A DNA stretch of 64,000 nt from Micromonospora sp. KC723. GTDB taxonomy: Bacteria; Actinomycetota; Actinomycetes; Mycobacteriales; Micromonosporaceae. This document shows, piece after piece, positions 45,783 through 53,352 of the stretch. The notes under the pieces were generated by a model. The model did no database searches. It worked only from the letters and a program-made list of their open reading frames with translations, and had not been told where the DNA came from. The translations under genes and the position numbers were made by a program. The DNA is taken from the NCBI RefSeq assembly GCF_004348595.1, contig NZ_SMKD01000002.1:84063-148062 (forward strand), written 5' to 3'. The first letter of the stretch is position 1, and every line of letters begins with the position of its first letter.

Positions 45783-46997
45783 ATGAAGATCAGCCAGATC
45801 GCGGACCCACCCACAGCCAGCACTCGGCGACGTGGCTGCCTGGCGATCAGCGTCATCATCGCGCTCTGCTTGGCCGCCACCATCGATCTGCTCGTCGTCG
45901 TCGCCAACCGCAACCCGATCTGGCCGCCACTACTCGTGCTGTCCGTGGGACTGGCGGTACTGCTATGGCCGCACGACGCACGGCCACCGTGGCTTACTAC
46001 GTCGCTGCGAACCATCGCCCCGGCGCTCAGCTCCGCCGTCTACACCCTCGGCGTGCTGGCCTCTGGAACACCGACCGCGTTCGGGCCCGCAGAGCCGCTG
46101 ATCCTGATCTTCCTGCTCGTCGTCGCCATCCGCCACTGCCGCCCGGCAACGGCCGCAGTGGCCGCGTTCGTCATCGGCGCCAGCACCATCGCGCTGCCCC
46201 TGCGCGCCGGCATCGGCAACTCGGGCGACTCCGGACTCGCTTACTCGGGCGCTGCCATACTCGCCGTCCTGGTCGGCGGCGGCGCCGCGCTCGGCGGATA
46301 CCTGCGCTCCCTCGATCACCGCCGTAAGGACTCGATCGCGCACACCCGTCGGACCGAGCGGCTGTCCATAGCCGCAGACCTGCACGACTTCGTCGCACAC
46401 CATGTCACCGGCATCCTCGTGCAAGCACAGATGGCCCGCGCGCTGGCCATCACGGATCCCGACCGCCTCGACCCCGTGCTGGAAAGCATCGAACACGCGG
46501 CGGGCGAGGCCCTCGGCGCCATGCGGCGCACAGTGGGAATCCTGCGCACGAGCGGAACCGACCAGCCGGCCGCAGGCAACCTCGCCGCGATCGGCGAACT
46601 CGTCAGCGGCTTCGCCGCGTCCCGGTGCGTCCACGCCACACTGCACCGTGGCCCCAACGTGCCCGACACACTGCCCCCCGAGGTCCAGGCCGCCGCCTAC
46701 CGGGTCGTCCAGGAAGCGCTGACCAACGTGGGCCGGCACGCCCCCGACGCCACCGAGACCACCATCGACCTCCGCTGCGACGACAATCACCTCCAGGTCA
46801 CAGTCCGCAACAACGGCACCATCCGCCCCACATGGCCCACCTCCGCCCGGACCGGCCACTACGGCCTGATCGGCCTCTCCGAACGCGTCAACGCCCTCGG
46901 CGGTCACTTCCACGCCGGGCCGCAACCCACGGAGGGGTGGCGTCTGACGGCCCGGCTACCGACGAACGGCACCGCAATCCGCCGCCCCGCGGAGTAA
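45783..46997 (+). CDS. Two-component sensor histidine kinase (second module)
   Basis: A 404-residue kinase with several N-terminal hydrophobic segments (about residues 20-175, four to six helices), a HisKA_3 dimerisation domain with phospho-His201 (ADLHDFVAHH) and a C-terminal GHKL ATPase (N-box QEALTNVGRH, glycine loop GLIGLSERV). Divergent from the peptide/ABC operon; the cognate regulator is the last gene of that operon. Membrane-embedded sensing, perhaps via the transporter, is inferred. Confidence 0.9.
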   Translation: MKISQIADPPTASTRRRGCLAISVIIALCLAATIDLLVVVANRNPIWPPLLVLSVGLAVLLWPHDARPPWLTTSLRTIAPALSSAVYTLGVLASGTPTAFGPAEPLILIFLLVVAIRHCRPATAAVAAFVIGASTIALPLRAGIGNSGDSGLAYSGAAILAVLVGGGAALGGYLRSLDHRRKDSIAHTRRTERLSIAADLHDFVAHHVTGILVQAQMARALAITDPDRLDPVLESIEHAAGEALGAMRRTVGILRTSGTDQPAAGNLAAIGELVSGFAASRCVHATLHRGPNVPDTLPPEVQAAAYRVVQEALTNVGRHAPDATETTIDLRCDDNHLQVTVRNNGTIRPTWPTSARTGHYGLIGLSERVNALGGHFHAGPQPTEGWRLTARLPTNGTAIRRPAE

Positions 46998-47395
46998 CGC
47001 GACCTGCAATGCGAGTGTCCAGGAGAACCCGTTGACCTCGCGCAACGCCGCCGAACCAGCGGTCTCGCCAAGCACCTCACCCTGCACGACCTCGTCGTGG
47101 GCTGCTTGTCGACAGCGACAGCCGTCACCATGGTGCTGTCCGTCCTTGACGAGATGCGCGCACGGCGCGCCCTGTTGGTTGGCAATCCTCCGCCATGGTG
47201 AGCCGACAAACGGTGACATCGCTGGTGTGCCGAACGCCCTCGCGATTGCCGGCCCCCCTCAGGAGCCCGAAGAATCTAACGCGTGGCCCGCTCGGCGCGG
47301 CAGCGGTAGGTCAGACTACGGTCGGCCTGTCAATGCGACCGACTTCCTTGGAGTTCTGCACAAATGAGCGATTCTCAATCGCCGTAGATCGTTTG
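46998..47395. other. Intergenic stretch up to the IS remnant
   Basis: No supported gene. The transposase-like frame is closed by an in-frame TAG at 47385, so the element's 5' part is lost. Confidence 0.4.
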
Positions 47396-48242
47396 CGCGA
47401 CCGTCACCCCGGCCACCCTGCTGGCCTGGCACCGCCGGCTGGTCCGTCGGCACTGGACCTACCCGTACCGGCCCAGACGACCACCGATCAGCGACGACAT
47501 CCGTGACCTGGTTCTGCGGCTGGCCCGCGAGAACCCGGGACGGGGGCACCGGCGCATTCAAGGTGAACTCGTCGGGCTCGGCCACCGGGTCGGCGCCGGC
47601 ACCATCCGTCGCATCCTCGCCCTATCGAAGGTCGACCCTGCCCCACGTGAGATCGACACCAGTTGGCGGACGTTCCTGCGAGCCCAGGCGTCCGGGCTGC
47701 TGGCGACCGACTCCGTCCACCTCGACACCATCACGCTGCAACGCCTGTACGTGCTGTTCGTCATGGAGATCACGACCCGGCGGGTACACATCGTCGGCGT
47801 CACCGCCCACCCGACCGCTGCCTGGACTACCCAGCAGGCCCGCAACCTGCTGATAGATGTCGGCGATCGGATCACCGCCTTCCGCTTCCTGGTTCGTGAC
47901 CGCGACGCCAAGTTCACGCCGACGTTCGACGCCGTGTTCGCCGCCGAAGTCATCGACGTGGTCAGGACCCCGCCACGCACGCTTCGGGCGAACGCCCACA
48001 AGGAACGCTTCGTGCGCAGCGTCCGGGCCGAGTGCACCGACCGGGTCCAGATCTACAACGAACAGCGCGCCCGCACCGCGCTGCGCGACCACGAGGACCA
48101 CTTCGTCCGGCGCCGGCCCCACCAGAGCCTGGAGCAGCATCCACCCGACTACGACCCCGGCGCGGTCGTCGCGATCGACAAGCCGATCCGGCGACGCCGC
48201 ATCCTGGATGGTGTCATCAACGGATATCGCCGAGCCGCTTGA
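47396..48242 (+). pseudogene. IS3/IS481-like transposase, 5'-truncated
   Basis: An open frame without an early start codon encodes ~280 residues of a DDE transposase: HTH_21-like region ([20 protein letters not shown]), the catalytic region ([15 protein letters not shown]) and the glutamate in [10 protein letters not shown], then a normal C-terminus ([10 protein letters not shown]). The orfA part and N-terminus are missing, a stop at 47385 precedes it, and no terminal repeats were found. It is immobile, though the surviving frame is undamaged. Confidence 0.75.
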
Positions 48243-48556
48243 TCCACCAGGCAAATCTCCAGCCCAGAGCATGAAACAGAGTTCTGGCACGGTACACCAG
48301 CGTGCGCGCCGACCGCCGAGAGCGGTCACGCGGCGAAATCGTCGACTCGGCTGGCTCGGGTGCACGCGTGCGCATCCCTGTAGAGCTCCGGCGAACTGCC
48401 GCCCGCAACGTACGAGAAATCCGGGCACGAGAGAAGCGAGGAGAGCACGCTCTTCCTCGCCTTCTTAACGTATATCGCACCGTGGGGCTTGTGGCAAGGC
48501 CCGGGTCGTGCCGCAGAATCGTCGACCGAAAGCAAACGACGAAGCGGGGGTACGAA
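48243..48556. other. Intergenic stretch, no supported gene
   Basis: Separates the IS remnant from the glycosyltransferase; contains the latter's probable promoter and a GGGGGT ribosome binding site. Confidence 0.4.
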
Positions 48557-49762
48557 ATGCGCGTTCTGTTGTCAACGTACGGGGGACGTGGGGACGTCGA
48601 ACCGTTGGTGGGACTGGCGGTGGCTTTGCAGAAGCTCGGCGCAGACGTGCGGGTGTGCGCGCCGCCGGACTGGGCAGGACGGCTGAGCGAGGTTGATGTG
48701 CCGCTGGTGTCGCTGGGCCTGCCGGTGCGGCAGTTACTCGACGGTGCGACGCGACCATCAGCGGCCGACATTCCGCGCATACAGGCTGCCTTGATGGCCG
48801 AACAGTTCGCCAAGCTGCCCTCCGTGGCCGAAGACTGCGACGTCGTGGTGACCACCGGCCTGTTCCCCGTCGCCGCCAGCGCGCAGTCAGTGGCGGAGCA
48901 GTTGGGGATTCGGCACGTGTTCGCGGCCTACTGTCCGATCTATCTGCCGTCGCCGCATCATCGGCCACAGCCGCTGCCCGGCCGGCCGTTGCCACTGGAG
49001 GTGACCGACAGCCGGGTGCTCAACGACCTGAGCATCCAGGACTACAACGCAATGTTCGGTGAGGTACTCAACAACCACCGAGTTTCGGTCGGCCTGCCAC
49101 TGGTGGACAACGTCCGCGATCACGTCATCACCCGAAGTCCGTGGTTGGCGGCGGACCCGGTCCTGGCGCCGTGGCGGGGATCGACGGACCTCGACGTGGT
49201 GCAGACCGGCGCGTGGATAGTGCCGGACGAGCGGCCGCTGCCGCCCGACCTGGTGGCGTTCCTGGATGCCGGCCAGCCGCCGGTGTACGTGGGCTTCGGG
49301 AGTATGCCCGCTCCGGCCGGCGTGGCCCAGGTTGCCATCGAGGCGATCCGTGCGCAGGGCCGACGTGTTCTGGTCGGACGCGGCTGGGCCGATCTGACCC
49401 TGATCGACGAGCGGGACGACTGCTTCGCCGTCGGCGAGGTGAATCAGCAAGTTCTGTTCCGCCGCATAGCCGCGGTGGTGCATCACGGCGGCGCGGGCAC
49501 CACCACAACCGCCGCCCGGGCCGGTGTACCGCAGGTGGTAGTACCTCAGATGGCGGATCAGCCGTACTTTGCCGGCCGGGTTGCTGAGCTGGGCATCGGC
49601 TCGGCCCACAACGGTTCGACGCCGACGACTGGCTCCCTGTCGGCCGCGCTCGGTACGGCCCTAGCGTCCGAGACCCGGGCCCGAGCAACCGCCGTGGCCG
49701 ATACGATCCGCACCGACGGGGCGGCGGTCGCCGCACAGCTGCTCCTGAACGCGGGCAGCTGA
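48557..49762 (+). CDS. Macrolide/sterol-type glycosyltransferase (GT1, MGT)
   Basis: A 401-residue GT-B enzyme begun at the ATG of MRVLLSTYGGRGDVEPLVGL, the characteristic start of macrolide- and polyene-type glycosyltransferases; longer upstream frame is not conserved. The C-terminal nucleotide-sugar motif is complete: VGEVNQQVLFRRIAAVVHHG, GAGTTTTA, GVPQVVVPQMADQPYFA. It attaches a sugar from a nucleotide donor to a small molecule, perhaps for detoxification of antibiotics. It has no biosynthetic neighbours, being bounded by a transposase remnant and a broken membrane protein gene. Confidence 0.9.
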   Translation: MRVLLSTYGGRGDVEPLVGLAVALQKLGADVRVCAPPDWAGRLSEVDVPLVSLGLPVRQLLDGATRPSAADIPRIQAALMAEQFAKLPSVAEDCDVVVTTGLFPVAASAQSVAEQLGIRHVFAAYCPIYLPSPHHRPQPLPGRPLPLEVTDSRVLNDLSIQDYNAMFGEVLNNHRVSVGLPLVDNVRDHVITRSPWLAADPVLAPWRGSTDLDVVQTGAWIVPDERPLPPDLVAFLDAGQPPVYVGFGSMPAPAGVAQVAIEAIRAQGRRVLVGRGWADLTLIDERDDCFAVGEVNQQVLFRRIAAVVHHGGAGTTTTAARAGVPQVVVPQMADQPYFAGRVAELGIGSAHNGSTPTTGSLSAALGTALASETRARATAVADTIRTDGAAVAAQLLLNAGS

Positions 49763-49893
49763 CGACACGGCAAGGCTCGCTTTCAGGTCCAGTGCGCGTG
49801 GCGGGTGAACAGCGGCGCGGGTACGCGAGCCAAAACTCTCGTGCCAACCAATGATTTTCCTACACCGGCCGGTCTCTCCACGGAGCAATAGGT

Positions 49894-51413
49894 TTAGCCG
49901 CTGACGGTGTGGAAGGGGTGGGTCGGCTCCGATTGGCGGTGCCGGCCCGCTTCCGCACGTCGCCGCAGCACAGTGGCGACAGCCCACACCACCAACACAA
50001 GCGCCACCACCGACCGCAGCGTCACCAGAAACACCTGCGGCCCGGACGCATACAGCAGCGCGCACTGCGCCAGTCCGATGAGAGCCACCACCCGCGCGGG
50101 AGTCAACGCCCGCGACAAGGTCCGCTCGGCGCCGGCCATCGCCAACGCCAAGAGGACCGCCAGGAGGAACAAACCAACTGCGCCGAAGTAGGCGACCATC
50201 ACACCGAACATGGTGGGGAGCCAGTCCACGTGCTGTGACAGGCCAACGTGGGAAGCTAGGTACGCTTCTTCGGATCGTTGTATCAACGACCGCGAAGCGA
50301 CTTTGTTCGGGGCGATGACCCTCGGTACCAGCATGACCATGTTGTTGCCGACGGTGGTCAACCCGACCGGCGGTGACGCCCCCCGTATCGAGGTATACAC
50401 CTGCGCGCCGAACGTGTTGCCGTCGAAGCGGTACACGAGGTCGGCGGCGATGCCGTCTTGGGCTTCGCTGCTGCCGATCGCGCGGGCACCGTCCACGAGT
50501 CCGCTTATTCGTTCCTCAGCGCCTGACTCGGCGTGGAACACCTCTCGGCCGGCGGCGACGCGGGTTGATGAGATCAGCGCGGTCAACGCGGACACCATGA
50601 CCAGCAGAACGGCGACCTGCCTGCGGGACGGTCGAACACCATGCACAGCAGCCCCGACGAGGGTCAGGACGCACGCGATGACAATCATCGCCCGGGTGCC
50701 GGCCATGACGAGGATGAGGCCCTGCCCGGCGAGTAGCGGGAGCAGCCAGCGGATGCCATACCGGACGAGAACCACGGTCCCGATCACGGCGAGCAGCGGC
50801 ACCAGGAAGGTCCCCGCCAGGTCAATCAAGCTGCCCTCACCTCCGATGGGTGTACCGCCGTCTGCCTGTGCGGGAGCGACGGGTTGCAGCGCACCGTGCC
50901 CCCACCACGTCGCGATGACTAGCGGCACGGCGAACGCGACGAGCGGCGAAAGCCGCACAGTGGTGAGACCTACCCATCGGCTGGTGATGATCGGTCCTTG
51001 TTCTGCATGTTGATGTGTGGCGACCACATGGACGACTGCGTAGGCAACCGCGTAGGCGAGGATCACCGCCGACACGAGCGGCACCTAGGAATCTAGGGCC
51101 TCCTGGTCGATCACCAGGTCCCTGAATGGGTTGCGGCCCGGCCACCACCACTGCATGACCTCGTAACGCCGTGGTGCAGCACCGCCACGGCGAGGAGCAG
51201 CGCCCCTGGTCGCCGCAGCCACTGGCCACGCACCACACTGTGCGTGATGAATACCGCTGCCGCTTGCATGAGCAGCCCCGCCACAACCGAAACAGTCCTT
51301 CCCGACGGCACACGGGAGTCGATCAACGCGTTGAGCGCTTGAGGACCCCAGGCGACCGGACGCGGTGAGTCGCAAGTCCCGGCGGGAGAGCAGCCCTCAG
51401 GCGCCAAAAGCAT
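49894..51413 (-). pseudogene. Multi-pass membrane protein (O-antigen polymerase-like), broken
   Basis: The 396-residue part 49894-51084 has about eight to ten membrane helices and an extracellular loop, resembling oligosaccharide repeat-unit polymerases (ALISSTRVAAGREVF). In the same frame directly upstream, after a TAG at 51085-51087, comes RYEVMQWWWPGRNPFRDLVI, and before that, in another frame, more helices (VVAGLLMQAAAVFITHSVV). This fits one longer gene broken by a frameshift near 51170 and an amber codon (CAG to TAG). A functional start at 51084 remains possible. Function not certain. Confidence 0.5.
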
Positions 51414-51560
51414 CCGCCAGCGTCAATGTTGATCGATGCAACCCGTGACCCACCTTGCCGCCGTCGTCAGGACCAGATCGGACCCACCCGAATCCCACCA
51501 GACAGGCCGGGACGCAGCGGATGCTCGTCGGACGAGCAGCAACACGTCCGCAGGGGACAC

Positions 51561-51600
51561 AAAAAACAAGAAGCCTGACCCGCGTTCCCGCAGGTCAGGC
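51561..51600 (-). terminator. Rho-independent terminator after the tRNA-Arg fragment
   Basis: On the minus strand a 12-bp stem (GCCTGACCTGCG with complement) and GGAA loop, followed by TTCTTGTTTTTT. It is the textbook terminator of the tRNA transcript whose 3' part precedes it. Confidence 0.85.
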
Positions 51601-51613
51601 ATCTATGATCTTG

Positions 51614-51655
51614 CGCGCCCGAAGGGACTCGAACCCCCAACCTTCTGATCCGTAG
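51614..51655 (-). other. 3' fragment of tRNA-Arg(ACG), probable attachment-site scar
   Basis: Reading the minus strand: anticodon loop CTACGGA, stem and variable region (TCAGAAGGTT), T-arm (GGGGGTTCGAGTCCCTT) and 3' acceptor CGGGCGCG. No CCA is encoded. The 5' half (acceptor GCGCCCG, D-arm, 5' anticodon stem) is absent: the sequence before CTACGG does not fold into a D-arm. A 3' tRNA half with its terminator is what an integrated element leaves at its distal end (attR). The element should lie on the higher-coordinate side. Confidence 0.7.
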
Positions 51656-51694
51656 GAGGAAGGGTGACCCACCTTCTCCGCCGTATACAAAGTC

Positions 51695-52156
51695 TCATAG
51701 CCGGTGCTGTTTCGCAAGCCCTCCGTCCACGTGGAGGGCTTTTCGTTTCGGCTGGTCCGCGCGCTGCAGCCAGCGGGTCCGGAAGGACGGCAGGTGATGG
51801 CGATGCCACAGTGCCGAACTAGCCGCGATCGTGCTTGTTAAGTGCCGGACATCCGAGCACCATCGGAGCACCACCCGATCCACGCCCTCGACCGCGGCGC
51901 GGTGGTCCCGGTAGTTGCCGGACGTCAGAGCGGCCGAGGGGAAGTTCCAGCCGGCGCTGACGGGGCAGCACAAGTCGGTGCCCACTGCGCCGAGGCGTCG
52001 GCGCCGCCAAGCGTCAACTTTCCAACGCACGCCCTGCTGACCGGGCCGGGTGGGTTCGGAAAACGACTCGATGATCCGCTTCATGATCGCCATGGCCGAG
52101 ATCTCGTCAGGCTTCTCACCGGCTGCCCGACTGTGCACGAACTCGGCGAGAGACAC
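51695..52156 (-). CDS. Unidentified ORF next to the tRNA fragment
   Basis: From the GTG at 52156 a 153-residue frame reads SLAEFVHSRAAGEKPDEISA, then MAIMKRIIESFSEPT, and so on, with coding-like amino-acid balance in its first half and less so toward the end. No family recognised. It may be a remnant of the integrated element. Confidence 0.3.
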   Translation of the reverse strand: MSLAEFVHSRAAGEKPDEISAMAIMKRIIESFSEPTRPGQQGVRWKVDAWRRRRLGAVGTDLCCPVSAGWNFPSAALTSGNYRDHRAAVEGVDRVVLRWCSDVRHLTSTIAASSALWHRHHLPSFRTRWLQRADQPKRKALHVDGGLAKQHRL

Positions 52157-52298
52157 TCGCCCTCGACCTCCGTCACGGCAAACATTGTCCCGCCCCGGCC
52201 CGGTGCAACATCCAGTAGACGACAGCACGCAGCTCCAGGGCATCGACAAAGGTCCGTGTGCTGTGATCGAGGGGGCAGTGGGAGAGGCGCTCCGGGGT

Positions 52299-52488
52299 GG
52301 TTGCGATCCTTGCCCGACACGGTGGCCGGGCGCGCAGCCAGAAAGCATCTGGCACGGTTGGTCAAGGTCGGGGGGTGGGATCCCCTCCCGGCGCGATGGC
52401 CGGCGCAGCCTGCCGGCGTCCACGACGTTGTCGGACGACAGTTGGCTGTTGCGATCCTCGCCCGGCGCGATGGCCGGGGCCAAGCGCC
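52299..52488. repeat. Three imperfect palindromic repeats with 74-base spacing
   Basis: Units start at 52299, 52373 and 52447, exactly 74 bases apart. Each has about 32 bases sharing GATCC, then CCCG-C-CG-TGGCCGG, with 26-27 identities between pairs. The core CCCGGC-GCGATG-GCCGGG forms a 6-bp hairpin. The ~40-base segments between them are unrelated. The layout (hairpin repeats, unrelated spacers, equal period) resembles a short decayed CRISPR array with GTTGC-type repeats, but no cas genes are seen and copy number is low. Confidence 0.5.
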
Positions 52489-52582
52489 CCCGCAGCAGCC
52501 GCAACCATGCACCCGAGCAGTAAGCCAGCCGGACCAAGGTCCAGGACCAAGATCCGACTGGCTCAAAACTGCGCACGCGCAC

Positions 52583-52920
52583 GCGCTACAGCCGTACCGG
52601 CCCCGCGCGCACGCGCCCACGCAACAAAATCGCCCAGACCTCGGCAGCCGATCAAACCCACCACGCAGAGACCATGACGATCGCCGAGAGTGGCTGACCC
52701 GGCCCGGTGCTCCCGGCGGTCGACGCCACGCCGCGCAAGCGCGGCCCGGCACCGAACAACTCCCCCAACCATCAAGCGCCGCCTGCCCGATGTTCATCCA
52801 TGTATTCGGATGTGTGCCAAGTGCCTGACGGCAACGCTGACGGCAACCCGGGCGCACAACCACGCACCTCGACGCACCCTGCAAGCACCCACCTACAAGC
52901 CGTAGTCGGGCAAAATGTGG
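52583..52920. other. Gene-poor stretch, no supported gene
   Basis: Between the repeats and the immunity gene. Proline-, histidine- and alanine-rich open frames, none recognisable. Confidence 0.4.
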
Positions 52921-53352
52921 TCATACGACTCCCAGCAAGCTAAGCAGTGCCCGAATATTCGGCGCAATTTCGACCCATCCGTTGTCGCTCCTAAGGTAGA
53001 CCACCGATGGGTCCGAATCTGAGGTGCGGTAGTCCAAAGCAAAGGGTTGATCTGGCCCCATGTCACCGATCAGTAGCGACCTTGCGGGATCAATATCTCC
53101 TGGTGGACTTTCCAGGCTCTTCGATCCCACATACCACTCGCGCGTTTCGGGTTCCATCTCCGAGTGCCATGATTCGTTCTCGCGCACCATACCGTTGACT
53201 TTATAGAAAGTCGGCTGCTGCGGAGCCTCACCAAAAATCGAGGCCAGCAAGGCTGGATCGCTTGGAGCCACCCACCGATCTTTACGGATCGCTTTCAGTA
53301 GGAGCTCGGGAACCCGAAGACCACCTACGAGCACTTCAGTTTCATCCGTCAT
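52921..53352 (-). CDS. SUKH (SMI1/KNR4-like) family immunity protein
   Basis: A 143-residue protein whose ATG overlaps the toxin stop (ATGA). The SUKH pattern is visible: LLIGDMGPDQPFALDYR, VVYLRSDNGW, then LLSLLGVV at the C-terminus. Such proteins bind and neutralise the C-terminal domain of the toxin encoded immediately upstream. The gene's GC content is much lower than the flanking DNA, as usual for exchangeable toxin-tip/immunity cassettes. Confidence 0.85.
   Translation of the reverse strand: MTDETEVLVGGLRVPELLLKAIRKDRWVAPSDPALLASIFGEAPQQPTFYKVNGMVRENESWHSEMEPETREWYVGSKSLESPPGDIDPARSLLIGDMGPDQPFALDYRTSDSDPSVVYLRSDNGWVEIAPNIRALLSLLGVV

Noticed and set aside
47396..48242. An active insertion sequence
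   Set aside because: The 5' part of the transposase is missing, a stop closes the frame at 47385, and no terminal inverted repeats were found.
51614..51720. A complete tRNA-Arg gene on the minus strand
   Set aside because: The sequence 5' of the anticodon loop does not provide a D-arm, a pairing 5' anticodon stem or the GCGCCCG acceptor strand.
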